Source: Elusimicrobiota bacterium (GTDB taxonomy: Bacteria; Elusimicrobiota; Elusimicrobia; UBA1565; UBA9628). From it: DNA of 64,000 bases. The notes below the pieces were generated by a model, which saw nothing but the letters and a program-made list of their open reading frames with translations, had not been told where the DNA came from and ran no database searches. Both the position numbers and the translations under genes were made by a program. Where the stretch lies: assembly GCA_016218545.1 (NCBI GenBank), contig JACRDQ010000018.1, positions 186,001 through 250,000 on the forward strand, read 5' to 3'. Positions within the stretch are counted from its first letter, which is position 1. The number at the start of each line of letters is the position of its first letter. Shown piece after piece: positions 8,845 to 18,025 of this stretch.

Positions 8845-10736
8845 GCGCCGGCAGGGGGGCAGACCGCCGGGCCCTGCTGAGCCGCGGCGCAGCCGCCCTG
8901 GCCGGAGCCGCGGTCCTGGTCCTGGCATGGCGCCGCCTGCTCGTGGAAGGACTCGTGCCCGTGGACGGGAACGTCCTGTGCGTGACCTTCCCGAACTGGA
9001 GGCTGGCCCGCGAGCTGTGGCTCTCAGGCTCCCTGCCCCTCTGGAACCCGCTGCGCAACATGGGCACGCCCTATCTCGCGGACCCCATCACCTCGGCTCT
9101 CTATCCCGTCCAGTGGCTGCTCTCCGTCCTGCCCGACTTCCCCGGGTTCATGAGGTCCTGGGTCGTGGTCCACACCCTGGTCGCGGGCTTCTTCTGGGCC
9201 GCCCTGGCCAAACGCTGGTGGGGCTCGGATGAGCGCGGGTTCTTCGAGCCCTGCGTGGTCACGGCCGCGGTGGTCGGGACCCTCAACGCCTTCTTCATGG
9301 TCCGCGTGGTGTTCCCGCACAACCTGGCGGCCTCGGCCTGGCTGCCCGCGGTGCTCTACTTCCAGGAGACCGGGTCGGTGCCGGGCATGGCCGGAGCCTT
9401 CGCCATGCAGTGGCTGGCGGGCTACCCGTCCTTCAGCGTGCTCACCGCGCTCATGAGCTTCGTCCTGGCCTTGTTCCAGGGGCGCTCGGGCCTGAGGCTC
9501 TGGGCCCGGGCCGGGGCCGCGGCCCTGGGCTTGGCCGCGGTCCAGCTCGTCCCGTTCGTGGAGTTCCTCGCCCGCTCGAGCCGCGGGGTGATGCTCGACC
9601 CCTCGTTCGCGGCGCAGTTCTCCATCCCGCCCGGGCAGCTCCTCAAGTGCCTCCTCATGCCTCAGTGGTACCTCTGGCGTCCGGCCATGACAGGAGACCC
9701 TGCCATGGTCTGCTTCTACGTGGGGGCCGCGGGCCTGGCCCTGGCGATCGTCGGAGCCTGGCGAGGACACTGGCGCGAGCGGCTGCTTGCGGGTCTCACC
9801 GCGGCCTGCCTCGGCATCAGCCTCGGCTCACATCTGCCCGGCTACGAGCACCTGGCGTTCCTCCACTTCTTCAGGTTCCCGAACAACTGGCTCCTGCTGG
9901 CCGCTGCCGGCCTGACCCTCCTGGCCTCAGCCGGGGTCGCGGCCATCCGCGACCGGCGCTGGGCCTGGGCCTCGACCGCCCTGGTGGCCGCAGACCTCCT
10001 GGTCTTCGCCCAGGCTCCCAAGTCCGCCTGGGGCAGGCCGGAATTCCTGACCGACGTGCCCAGCCTGGCCCTCAAGGCCATGTCCCTGCCCCAGGGAACG
10101 CGGGTCCTCCACACCGAGGCCCTGCTCGAGCGCTGGAGCCTCAGCATCCTCGAGACCGAGGAGGACTACCTCCTCATGAAGGAGTTCCTGGCACCCTCCT
10201 ACGGCATGGCCTTCGGCCTCTCCGAGGTCAGCAACTACCAGACCATGCGCCTGGCCCTGGCCCAGCGCTTCCGCCTGCGCCTGGCTGAGCCTGGGGCGCC
10301 GCGGGAACTGCTGGATTGGGCCGGGGTCGGCCTTGTCATCGGCGTGGAGGAGGGGACGGGAAAGCCGGAGCGGGCCCGCATGAGGGTCTCGGAGAACCCC
10401 GGAGCCCGGGCCCGGGCTTTCCTCGCGCAAGCCCAGGCAGGCAAGGCAGAGCTGCTCGCTTACCGTCCGGGGAGGGCGTCCGTGGCTGTAGAGGCCTCAG
10501 ACCCGGCCACCTTGGTCTTCGCCGAGACCGACCACCCTGGCTGGCGCGCCTCCATCGACGGCAAGCAGGCTCCCCTGGCCCGCTGGCAGGGGGTCTTCAT
10601 GTCCGCGCAGGTCCCGGCAGGCAGGCACGAGGTCGTCTTCTCCTACGAACCCGCGTCCTTCCGGATCGGCCTGGCCTTGAGCGCAACCGCTCTCGTCATC
10701 CTCGCTGCGTCCGTGTTCTTCAAGAAGAGGGCCTGA
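8841..10736 (+). CDS. YfhO-like polytopic membrane protein
   Basis: Protein of 631 residues with about 10-12 predicted membrane segments and a C-terminal soluble beta domain (about residues 545-610). The latter has the YfhO-family pattern ETDHPGWRASIDG, then VPAGRHEVVFSYEP before a last membrane segment. The large early loop SLPLWNPLRNMGTPYLADP is also typical of this GT-C-like family. YfhO-type proteins are thought to act in glycosylation of envelope polymers or lipids; the substrate here is unknown. The start is a TTG at 8841 that overlaps the stop of the ATPase gene (TTGA), since no ATG is available before the first membrane helix. Confidence 0.85.
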   Translation: MSAGRGADRRALLSRGAAALAGAAVLVLAWRRLLVEGLVPVDGNVLCVTFPNWRLARELWLSGSLPLWNPLRNMGTPYLADPITSALYPVQWLLSVLPDFPGFMRSWVVVHTLVAGFFWAALAKRWWGSDERGFFEPCVVTAAVVGTLNAFFMVRVVFPHNLAASAWLPAVLYFQETGSVPGMAGAFAMQWLAGYPSFSVLTALMSFVLALFQGRSGLRLWARAGAAALGLAAVQLVPFVEFLARSSRGVMLDPSFAAQFSIPPGQLLKCLLMPQWYLWRPAMTGDPAMVCFYVGAAGLALAIVGAWRGHWRERLLAGLTAACLGISLGSHLPGYEHLAFLHFFRFPNNWLLLAAAGLTLLASAGVAAIRDRRWAWASTALVAADLLVFAQAPKSAWGRPEFLTDVPSLALKAMSLPQGTRVLHTEALLERWSLSILETEEDYLLMKEFLAPSYGMAFGLSEVSNYQTMRLALAQRFRLRLAEPGAPRELLDWAGVGLVIGVEEGTGKPERARMRVSENPGARARAFLAQAQAGKAELLAYRPGRASVAVEASDPATLVFAETDHPGWRASIDGKQAPLARWQGVFMSAQVPAGRHEVVFSYEPASFRIGLALSATALVILAASVFFKKRA

Positions 10737-10806
10737 GGCCTCGGCAGGAACCCCTGCCATGACCCCTGCACTGGATGCTGAAAGCCGGATTTTGTACGTT
10801 GTCGCG

Positions 10807-12219
10807 ATGCTTTTCCGCGGAGATCCCCTCCGTCTCTTCCTTGTCGCCCTGACCGCGACCGCGCTCTGCGCCCTCGCTCTCCCTGGGCGCGTCCTGGGGG
10901 CCGAGTCCATGGAGCTCCAGAACATCAGGGTCAGGCCTGGAGACACTCTCTGGAGCATCTCCAACACCTGGCTGAAGGACCCCAAGAAATGGGACGAGAT
11001 CCTCAGGTACAACCGGCTCCCCTCCAAGGACCCGACCGTGGCCTTGCCGGGAATGACGCTCAAGGTGCCCACCACCCTCATCAAGGAGGACCTCCGCGCG
11101 GCCAAGCTCGTGCAGAAGCGCAGCAACGTGCTCTTCCGCAGGAGGGAGACCGCGGATTGGAGGCCCGCTGCCCTGGACATGGAGCTCTTCCGCGACGACG
11201 CGGTCCGGACCCTGGAGGACTCCCTGGCCCGGGTGAACTTCGTAGACCAAGGCGTCCTTCAGGTGGACGCCAACTCCATGGCCATCATCAGGCCCGTGAA
11301 GAAGGACTACGACGTCTTTCTGAAGAGCGGGGGGGTCTTCGTGGGCAGGGCCAAGGTCGTGACCGTGTCCGCCGAGATCACGCCGCGCACCACGGACACC
11401 TCCTATTCCGCGCAGGTCAGGGCCGACCTGAGCACCCGCGTCCAGGTCTACCGCGGCCGGGCCACGGTCAAGAACCAGGGCAAGAGCGTGGAGGTCCACG
11501 CGGGCATGGCCACCGAGGTGCGGCTTGGAGCCGCTCCTGCCGCGCCCTTCGCGGTCCCCGACCTCCCCGAGTTCGAGGCGCGGGGCGCGGAGTTCACCGG
11601 CGACTTCAAGCTGGTCCGCGCCAAGGCCGGGGTGCGCGGCCCGCTGGACACGGGGCGGGCCCCGGCCGCGGGCGCCAATGCCCCGGCGGCGGCCATCGAG
11701 GACATCTACGTGGACGTCAACAACATGCGCGTGCTCATGCCCCTCCTGGGCTACCACCTCCAGTTCGCCTACACCCAGGAGTTCGACCGCATCCTTTGGG
11801 AGAAGACCTTCGAGGTCGAGAGCAGGATCAAGCCCGTGGACGTCAAGCTTCCCCCGGGCCGCTACTGGGCCAGGATGTTCCCCATCGACCTGCTCGGCAC
11901 CCGCGGCCAGCCCCGTCCGGCCAAGCTCTACATGCTGGGAGCCGGAGGCATCACCGCGCTCGCCGGAGGGGGCGTGCGCATCATCCAACCCGGCAGCGAC
12001 GGCGAGGTCGTAGGCGAAGCCTCCCTGCGCGTCACGGGCCAAGCACCCCCGGGCCACGGGGTCATGGTCAACGGCAGGCGCGCCCGGGTGGACGAGAACG
12101 GCGGGTTCACGGCCCTGGTCTCGCTCAATCCCGGAGACAACGTCATCGACGTGACCGCGATCTCGGCCGGAGGCGCGGCCTCAGGGGCCAAGCGCAAGGT
12201 CATCTTCCGGCCGCCTTGA
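10807..12219 (+). CDS. Exported LysM and FecR-domain protein
   Basis: Protein of 470 residues. After a signal peptide (about residues 1-33, ending ALPGRVLGA) comes a LysM domain (VRPGDTLWSISNTW to PGMTLKVP, residues about 38-84), which binds peptidoglycan. A FecR-type beta domain follows (about 150-245) with VRADLSTRVQVYRGRATVKNQ. Next is an Ig-like module with FAYTQEFDRILWEKTFEV and PGRYWARMFPIDLLG, and last a small beta-sandwich (GEASLRVTGQAPPGHGVMVNG). It is probably a periplasmic cell-wall-bound structural or sensor protein. I chose ATG 10807, in front of the signal peptide, rather than the in-frame ATG at 10759. Confidence 0.85.
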   Translation: MLFRGDPLRLFLVALTATALCALALPGRVLGAESMELQNIRVRPGDTLWSISNTWLKDPKKWDEILRYNRLPSKDPTVALPGMTLKVPTTLIKEDLRAAKLVQKRSNVLFRRRETADWRPAALDMELFRDDAVRTLEDSLARVNFVDQGVLQVDANSMAIIRPVKKDYDVFLKSGGVFVGRAKVVTVSAEITPRTTDTSYSAQVRADLSTRVQVYRGRATVKNQGKSVEVHAGMATEVRLGAAPAAPFAVPDLPEFEARGAEFTGDFKLVRAKAGVRGPLDTGRAPAAGANAPAAAIEDIYVDVNNMRVLMPLLGYHLQFAYTQEFDRILWEKTFEVESRIKPVDVKLPPGRYWARMFPIDLLGTRGQPRPAKLYMLGAGGITALAGGGVRIIQPGSDGEVVGEASLRVTGQAPPGHGVMVNGRRARVDENGGFTALVSLNPGDNVIDVTAISAGGAASGAKRKVIFRPP

Positions 12220-12231
12220 GCCGCCGCCCCT

Positions 12232-13248
12232 TCACGGGGCGGGACGCAGCCTCTCCAGCCTGGCCCTGAGGTCCTCCGCGGGACGGCGGCGGTCGAGGGA
12301 GCGGAGGAACTCGATCGTCACCTTCCAACTCCTGCCCAGCCTCTCGTGGAGCTCCCCGAAGAGCTCCTGGTCCGCCCGGTAGAGCCGGTGACCGAGGATG
12401 ACCGCGTTGTTGAGCTCCCCGCTGTCCCGGCCCAGGACCGCGGAGAGCCGTTCCCGGCCCTTGGCCAGGATGGGGGCGCGGTCGGCCAGCACGCGCTCCC
12501 TGGGCAGACCGCTCCGGTAGAGGCGGTCGAGCTCCTGATAGAGGCTCTCGATCTCGGCCGCGTACCTGCGGTCGCGCTCGAGCCCGGCGCGGAAGGCCAG
12601 GGACTCCGGAGCCTCGGGCCCGAAGCGCCGGGCCAGGAAGTCCAGGGCTCCGGCCTCTCCCACGAAGGACGCCAGGGACTCGTCGAAGTCCACGCGGCCC
12701 TTGAGGAACACGGTGCCGTGGCAGAGTTCGTGGAGCACGAGCGCGACCAACTCTCCCTCGGGAAGCTCGAGCTGGGTGTGCGCCAAGGGGTCTGCGAACG
12801 GCAGGGGCGTGTTGTAGGCCGAGATCCCGGCCACGAGCACGTCGAGCCCCTTGCGGCCCAGGCGCCCGGCCTCGGCCTTGGCGTCCTTGGGCGAGAAGTG
12901 CCCCTTGTAGGGGACGCGGCCGATGAAGGGGAACCACCACTCGTGCCTCCTGAAGGAGGCCTGGTCCGCAGCCATGACCATGTAGGTCACATAAGGCCCC
13001 TTGATGCGCGAGACCTTCGCGTAGTCCTTGCTCTTGCGCAGGCCCATGTCCTCGAAGGCGAATCGCCGGGCGGCGTCTACGAGCTCGAGCTTGGCCCGGG
13101 TCTTGGGGTCGGTCGCTGGGTCCTCGAGGAGCTCGTTGACGGGGCGCGCCCGCCACACGAACCCCAGGTGACCGGAGGCGGACTTGACCGCGTAGAGGGG
13201 CGAGCAGCCGGAGAGGAGGAAGAGGGCCAGCAGGGGCAGCGCCCTCAT
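12232..13248 (-). CDS. Lipoprotein aminopeptidase (COG4324-like zinc peptidase)
   Basis: Protein of 338 residues. The N-terminus is a lipoprotein signal with lipobox LLSGC (lipidated Cys15). The body matches the predicted aminopeptidase family COG4324: WWFPFIGRVPYKGHFSPKDA, AGISAYNTPLPFADPL, then the zinc motif HELCH (His173 and His177) and the downstream acid-rich helix FDESLASFVGEAGALDF, which supplies the third ligand. It is likely anchored in the periplasm and trims peptides. Its ATG shares one base with the stop of the upstream RluA gene, so the M42, RluA and this gene form a minus-strand operon. Confidence 0.85.
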   Translation of the reverse strand: MRALPLLALFLLSGCSPLYAVKSASGHLGFVWRARPVNELLEDPATDPKTRAKLELVDAARRFAFEDMGLRKSKDYAKVSRIKGPYVTYMVMAADQASFRRHEWWFPFIGRVPYKGHFSPKDAKAEAGRLGRKGLDVLVAGISAYNTPLPFADPLAHTQLELPEGELVALVLHELCHGTVFLKGRVDFDESLASFVGEAGALDFLARRFGPEAPESLAFRAGLERDRRYAAEIESLYQELDRLYRSGLPRERVLADRAPILAKGRERLSAVLGRDSGELNNAVILGHRLYRADQELFGELHERLGRSWKVTIEFLRSLDRRRPAEDLRARLERLRPAP

Positions 13249-14207
13249 CAGACGGCCGGCTCCCTCAAGCCGAAGGAAGCCATGACGGCCTTGAAGTCCG
13301 GCGGCAGGGGAGCGGTGAGCCTGACGCGGACACCCGTGGTGGGCTGGCGGAACTCCAGGGAGCGCGCGTGAAGCATCTGCCGGCCCGCGCCCAGCAGGGC
13401 CGCGTCCTCCTCCGAGAGCTCGCCCTTCCACGCCTTGACGTAGGCCTCGCCTTCTCCGGTGTAGAGCTTGTCTCCGACCACGGGATGTCCGAGCCAGGCC
13501 AGGTGCACGCGGATCTGGTGGAGGCGGCCCGTGCGCGGCTTGGCGCTGACCAGGGAGACCTTCCTGCCCGGGACCAGGCAGGAGAAGAGCGTCCGCGCCG
13601 ACTGCCCGGACTCGGACACGGACTGCCTCACGCGGATCGCGTGCCCCGCCCTGCCGATGGGCCGGTCCACGACCCGGGCGCCGCGGAAGGCTCCCCGGAC
13701 CAGGGCCCAGTACTCCTTGCGCACCTCCCGCGACTCGAACTGCTCCGAGAGCCTGCGCGCGGCGCGCTGGTTCCTGCCGAAGAGGAGGATGCCGCTCGTC
13801 TCGCGGTCGAGCCGGTGGATGAGGTAGGGCTTGAAGCCCGGGATCTGCCTGCCCAGGATCCAGGTGGCGCTCGCCTTGGTCGTCTTGTCCGTGGGGTGGC
13901 TGAGGAGGTCCCCAGGCTTGTTCACGGCCAGGACGTCGTCGTCCTGGTGGAGAACCTCCAGGCGGCCGTGCCCGGACTCGGGGTCCGGACGCCAGGGGAA
14001 GCGGATGACCACGGTGTCGCCGTCGAAGACCTTGGCCGCGGGCTTGGCGGACCGGCGTCCGAGCAGGACCCGCTCCTCTTCGATCATGGACTGGACCTTG
14101 GCCCGGGAGTACCCGCGCAGGCGGCCGGCGAGGAAGACGTCGAGCCTGACCTTGCCCGTGCCCGCGGGGACCGCGAAGGGCACCTCCACGAACTCGGGAT
14201 CAGCCAT
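13248..14207 (-). CDS. RluA-family pseudouridine synthase
   Basis: Protein of 319 residues that isomerises uridine to pseudouridine in rRNA or tRNA. An N-terminal S4 RNA-binding domain (residues about 17-70, RLDVFLAGRLRGYSRAKVQ) is followed by the catalytic domain with DDVLAVNKPGDLLSHP and HRLDRETSGILLF, whose Asp is the catalytic residue. A later RTGRLHQIRVHLAWLGHPVVGD motif completes the fold. The site modified cannot be told; the S4 domain fits the RluD/RluC branches. The start at ATG 14207 gives the usual family length and lies 17 nt after the M42 peptidase stop. Confidence 0.95.
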   Translation of the reverse strand: MADPEFVEVPFAVPAGTGKVRLDVFLAGRLRGYSRAKVQSMIEEERVLLGRRSAKPAAKVFDGDTVVIRFPWRPDPESGHGRLEVLHQDDDVLAVNKPGDLLSHPTDKTTKASATWILGRQIPGFKPYLIHRLDRETSGILLFGRNQRAARRLSEQFESREVRKEYWALVRGAFRGARVVDRPIGRAGHAIRVRQSVSESGQSARTLFSCLVPGRKVSLVSAKPRTGRLHQIRVHLAWLGHPVVGDKLYTGEGEAYVKAWKGELSEEDAALLGAGRQMLHARSLEFRQPTTGVRVRLTAPLPPDFKAVMASFGLREPAV

Positions 14208-14224
14208 GCCCGGACGCTCCGGAG

Positions 14225-15274
14225 CTAGGCCCGGCGCTTCTTGCCGGAAGCCCTGGCCCCGATGTCTTCGCAGTAGGCCTCGAGCAGGCCGGCCGCGGCC
14301 TTCATGCCCTTGAGGTGCGTGCGCTCGACCCCGTGGGAGGCCGAGACCCCGGGCCCGATGATGCCGGCGCGCAGGTCCAGGCCCGCTTGCAGGGCCATGG
14401 CGGCGTCCGAGCTGTAGTAGGGGAAGACGTCCACCACGTAGGGGACGCGGTTCTTCTTGGCCAGGGCCACGAGGCGGCAGCGCAGCTCGTAGTCCTGGGG
14501 CCCGCTGGAGTCCTTGGCGCAGATGGAGACCGCCGTCTCCTTGCCCGCCACGTTCTTGCCGATGACCCCCATGTCCACCACCAGCATCTCCTTGACCGAT
14601 GGGGGGAAGCCCGCGGGAGCGCCGTGGCCCACCTCCTCGTAGTTGGAGAAGAAGAAGGCCACGGGCAGGCCCCTGAAGGACGGCCCCAGGCGCTCCATGA
14701 CCTCGAGCATCACGGCCGAGCCCGCCTTGTCGTCGAGGAAGCGCGACTTGACGAACCCCGTGTCCGTGACCTCCAGGCGCGGGTCGAAGCACACGTAGTC
14801 GCCCACCGCCACCCCGAGCTTCTCCGTGGCCTTGGCGCTGTCCGTCTCCGCGTCGAGCCGGATGTGCGTGTTGTCAAGAGTGCGCTCCGTCTTGCCCACG
14901 TCCTTGTTGACGTGCGCCGCCGGGTTGTCGAAGAGGAAGGTGCCGCGGTAGGTCGGGCCGGAGAGCGTGCGCACGGACACGTACTCGCCCTCGAAGGAGG
15001 GGATGGGCCAGCCGCCGATCTTGGCCACGCGCAGGGTCCCGTCGGACTCGACCCTGCTCACCATGGCGCCGAGCGTGTCCACGTGCCCCGCGACCACGGC
15101 GTAGGGCTCGGGGTGGGGGGAGACCAGGAGCGCGCCCTTGTTCGTCCTCCTGGGCTTGAAGCCCTTGGCCGAGAGCCCGGCCTCGAGTAACGCGATCACC
15201 TCGTCCGTCAGCCCGCTCGGAGAGGGCACTGCCTGCAGCTCCTTGAGACGCTCCACGACCCGTTCGTTCTTCAT
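14225..15274 (-). CDS. M42-family metallopeptidase (aminopeptidase)
   Basis: Protein of 349 residues and a likely cytoplasmic di-zinc (or cobalt) aminopeptidase. Ligand motifs appear in order: AGHVDTLGAMV (His64, Asp66), SRFLDDKAG (Asp181/182), FSNYEEVGHGAP (catalytic Glu213 and ligand Glu214), VVDMG (Asp234) and a C-terminal SASHGVERTH. Domain order and length fit M42 (FrvX/PepA-like) enzymes. A TAGAAT -10 (15281-15286) ends 6 nt before the ATG and no Shine-Dalgarno sequence is present, so the message is likely leaderless. It heads the operon with RluA and the lipoprotein aminopeptidase. Confidence 0.93.
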   Translation of the reverse strand: MKNERVVERLKELQAVPSPSGLTDEVIALLEAGLSAKGFKPRRTNKGALLVSPHPEPYAVVAGHVDTLGAMVSRVESDGTLRVAKIGGWPIPSFEGEYVSVRTLSGPTYRGTFLFDNPAAHVNKDVGKTERTLDNTHIRLDAETDSAKATEKLGVAVGDYVCFDPRLEVTDTGFVKSRFLDDKAGSAVMLEVMERLGPSFRGLPVAFFFSNYEEVGHGAPAGFPPSVKEMLVVDMGVIGKNVAGKETAVSICAKDSSGPQDYELRCRLVALAKKNRVPYVVDVFPYYSSDAAMALQAGLDLRAGIIGPGVSASHGVERTHLKGMKAAAGLLEAYCEDIGARASGKKRRA

Positions 15275-15340
15275 GTCCGGATTCTACTATTTATGGCATA
15301 ATCAGCCGAACGCACCCGCTCATCCAAGGAGGACTCATTC
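15275..15340. promoter_or_regulatory. Divergent promoter region of M42 and DUF5684-like genes
   Basis: On the minus strand, TAGAAT (15281-15286) lies 6 nt before the M42 ATG. On the plus strand, CATAAT (15297-15302) is followed by a 38-nt leader with a strong AAGGAGG Shine-Dalgarno sequence at 15326-15332. This one interval shows both start types used by the genome: leaderless and classical. Confidence 0.6.
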
Positions 15341-15751
15341 ATGGAACCCACCGACGTCGCAGGCCAGGCAAGCATGATCCCCAGCATCGTCGGCATGATC
15401 TTCTGGTTCGGAGTCGCCATCCTCGTCATCGCCGGGATGTGGAAGACCTTCTCAAAGGCCGGCAAGCCGGGCTGGGCAGCCGTCATCCCCGTCTACAATG
15501 TCATCGTCCTGCTCCAGATCGCGGCCAAGCCGTGGTGGTGGCTCTTCCTGCTGATCATCCCCGTCGTCAACATCGCCATCAACATCATGGTCTCCATCAG
15601 CGTGGCCCAGGCCTTCGGCAAGGGCACGGGCTTCGGGCTCGGCCTGTCTTTCCTGGGGCCCATCTTCTACCCCATCCTGGGCTTCGGCGACAGCCAGTAC
15701 GTGGGGATCAGCGAGCCCGGGGTGCAAGCCCTGCCGAACACCCCGGCCTGA
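15341..15751 (+). CDS. Small four-helix membrane protein (DUF5684-like)
   Basis: Protein of 136 residues with about four membrane segments (roughly residues 12-32, 43-58, 62-84, 95-115). It shows the pattern FSKAGKPGWAAVIPVYNVIV and KPWWWLFLLIIPVVNI seen in DUF5684 proteins, which are often placed beside signal peptidase genes. Function is unknown. The start has a strong Shine-Dalgarno sequence 8 nt upstream. It faces the ankyrin lipoprotein gene tail to tail with 34 nt between. Confidence 0.85.
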   Translation: MEPTDVAGQASMIPSIVGMIFWFGVAILVIAGMWKTFSKAGKPGWAAVIPVYNVIVLLQIAAKPWWWLFLLIIPVVNIAINIMVSISVAQAFGKGTGFGLGLSFLGPIFYPILGFGDSQYVGISEPGVQALPNTPA

Positions 15752-15785
15752 GACCGGCGCCAACAAGTGCGCGAGCCAGGCCCGG

Positions 15786-16466
15786 TCAGCGCTGCTTCTT
15801 GAGCAGGGCCACGATCTCAGGATAGCCGCTGGTCTCGGCCATTTTTTGCGCGGTGTCCCCGTTCCGCGTGCGCTGATCCGGGTCCACCCCGCTCTCGAGC
15901 AGGAGCTTCACCACGTCCGCGTGCCCGCTCCTGGCTGCCAGCATGATCGGACGGTTCCCGACCACGTCCGTGGCATTGGGGTTCGCGCCGCTCTCGATGA
16001 GGACCCGCACGATCTCCGTGCGGCCCTTGAACGCGGCCCACATGAGGGCACTCCACCCCAGGCGGTCCCTGGCCTCGGTCCTGACCCCGCCCTTGATGAG
16101 GGCCCGGACCGTGGGGGCCCTCGTCCACTTCGCCGCCAGCATCAGGGCCGTCTCGCCCTGGTTGTTCCTGAGCTCAGCGTCCGCCCCGCGAGCCAGGAGG
16201 AGAGCCACCACATCGTTCTTCTCTTTGGCTGAGGCCCACATGAGGGGAGTCCAGCCTCCCTCGTCCTTCACGTTCGGGCTGACCCCCTTGTCCAGGAGTG
16301 CCCGCATGCTCCTGAGCCTCCCGTGCTTGGCTGAGCGCGCCAGGCGCGCGGCATTTGGGTCCACACCCACGTAGCCCGGGGGGGGTTCAGCGCAGGAGGC
16401 CAGAGCCAGCAGGCAAAGTCCTAGGACCCCCCAGCGCAGGGGGTGCGAAAGACAGGCCTTTTCCAC
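15786..16466 (-). CDS. Ankyrin-repeat lipoprotein
   Basis: Protein of 226 residues with a lipoprotein signal (WGVLGLCLLALASC, lipidated Cys near residue 24). About five ankyrin repeats follow, with recurring WTPLMWASAKEKNDVVALLL and NPNATDVVGNRPIMLAARSG patterns. Repeats of this type bind partner proteins, so an envelope-anchored adaptor is likely. GTG 16466 is preferred to the ATG at 16484 because the -10 box TATACT (16473-16478, minus strand) would lie inside a longer frame and ends 6 nt before the GTG. Confidence 0.88.
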   Translation of the reverse strand: MEKACLSHPLRWGVLGLCLLALASCAEPPPGYVGVDPNAARLARSAKHGRLRSMRALLDKGVSPNVKDEGGWTPLMWASAKEKNDVVALLLARGADAELRNNQGETALMLAAKWTRAPTVRALIKGGVRTEARDRLGWSALMWAAFKGRTEIVRVLIESGANPNATDVVGNRPIMLAARSGHADVVKLLLESGVDPDQRTRNGDTAQKMAETSGYPEIVALLKKQR

Positions 16467-16484
16467 GGCAGAAGTATAATGCAT

Positions 16485-16570
16485 GGACGTGGCATTTTCA
16501 TTCCGGAATAATACCTACTCCGCAATATCCTTTTTCATATCAAGGAACTTTTTCCTGACTCAATCGCATA
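16485..16570. other. AT-rich boundary segment
   Basis: This stretch is visibly AT-richer than the rest of the window and holds no gene. It contains a short AGGAA-CTTT-TTCCT hairpin (16543-16556). It marks the sharp edge between the host-like gene to the left and the integrase remnant to the right. Confidence 0.5.
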
Positions 16571-16973
<403 letters not shown>

Positions 16974-17238
16974 AGCGCCCCGACAGGCCTTGACCATCTG
17001 TCTTCCATATAGACTCCAGTTGGAGGAGGAGTGTTTGGAGCACAGAAGACAGGGATTGAAAGCCGGGTAGAACCAGGATAGAATGCAGAAAGGGCGGCGG
17101 AAGCAAGCTGGGCCGCCCGAGAAAAGGCCCGCCGCCGCGGGGTGGGGGCGCGTCGAGAAAGAGGTTTTTCTACAGCTTCGTTAGCCGGACAGAGATGCCT
17201 CATAACTCAATCGGTATTTCGAGAACAGGAGACCAAAG
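16974..17238. other. Non-coding stretch after the integrase remnant
   Basis: No gene is seen. It holds an imperfect stem: CTGTCTTC (16998-17005) pairs with GAAGACAG (17045-17052), with an inner CTCCA/TGGAG pair (17014-17018 and 17021-17025). It is attC-like in outline but lacks GTTRRRY/RYYYAAC ends. A GTTAGCCGG word at 17180-17188 recurs at 17898-17906, on the far side of the next gene. Confidence 0.45.
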
Positions 17239-17835
17239 ATGCTACTCGTTTCCATGAAAGGCGCGCAGCCGAAGCCCGTCCACTTTCGTCGAGAAAAGGA
17301 TATCTACGCTTTACTCAAGAACCAGCCGCACATCCTTGAGAAGGAAACACAATATCGGATGTTATTGATCAACAAGGGGCCCGAAAAGGGCCCTGACTTC
17401 ATCGCGGTGAATAGGCGGGGCCATCTTCTGCTTGGAGAAGTCAAGAAGGGGCCATTGTCGCTTGTTGCATGGCGTCAGATCAGACGATACGCGAAGCGAT
17501 TCTGTAAGATGAGGAAAGACGACCTCAATGGCGTACTCGTAAAGGCAGGAATCGGGCCTCTTCAAAAGACTCTCAAAGGGAAAAGACTTCTGAGCTCAAC
17601 TGGCTGGAAGGCTCTACTCAATCCTTCGCGGAGGAAGCTCCAACTGGTGCTTGTGGCAGAAGGCTTTTCTGACCGAGTACTTCAGGGCATGTCACATGAC
17701 TTGCTTGGCAACCCCCTCAGGTCAAAAGTCAAAGACGTCAAATGTGTTGAACTGAGGATGTATCGCGTTTCGGGATCTACCCAATTCGCAATTGCCTCGG
17801 TCATCGCAGGAAATCGTCGACAGCTGAGAGGGTAG
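17239..17835 (+). CDS. Putative PD-(D/E)XK-fold nuclease, likely acquired
   Basis: Protein of 198 residues with no signal or membrane segment. KGPDFIAVNRRGHLLLGEVKKG fits the PD-(D/E)XK nuclease core (Asp on one strand, then Glu-x-Lys on the next), followed by a basic helix, RQIRRYAKRF. The rest is rich in Lys/Arg, as expected for a nucleic-acid binder. Base composition and codon use are clearly less GC-rich than neighbours, and the gene lies between an integrase remnant and a tRNA gene, which points to transfer. The ATG has GGAG 8 nt upstream. The substrate is unknown; NucS-like or restriction-related roles are possible. Confidence 0.6.
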   Translation: MLLVSMKGAQPKPVHFRREKDIYALLKNQPHILEKETQYRMLLINKGPEKGPDFIAVNRRGHLLLGEVKKGPLSLVAWRQIRRYAKRFCKMRKDDLNGVLVKAGIGPLQKTLKGKRLLSSTGWKALLNPSRRKLQLVLVAEGFSDRVLQGMSHDLLGNPLRSKVKDVKCVELRMYRVSGSTQFAIASVIAGNRRQLRG

Positions 17836-17931
17836 TGCGCTCCACGAACTCGCTGAAGGCGACTACACTGTCGACTGACCGGTGTGGAGCGCGGGGAGTT
17901 AGCCGGGGAAAGTGTTGTAGAATTACAGCAC

Positions 17932-18003
17932 GTCCCCGTAGCTCAATGGATAGAGCTCCTGCCTTCTAAGCAGGCAATCCAGGTTCGATTCCTGGCGGGG
18001 ATA
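17932..18003 (+). tRNA. tRNA-Arg (anticodon TCT)
   Basis: Full cloverleaf of 72 nt: acceptor GTCCCCG/CGGGGAT with a G-T first pair, D arm GCTC/GAGC, anticodon stem CCTGC/GCAGG with loop CTTCTAA (anticodon TCT, reads AGA), and T arm CAGG-TTCGATT-CCTG. Discriminator is A and CCA is not encoded. A TAGAAT -10-like box lies about 8 nt upstream (17918-17923). Confidence 0.95.
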
Positions 18004-18025
18004 GAGTCTCCAAGGAGCCCATGAC

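Noticed and set aside
16998..17052. attC recombination site
   Set aside because: The stem exists, but RYYYAAC and GTTRRRY ends are missing, so I keep it only as a hairpin.
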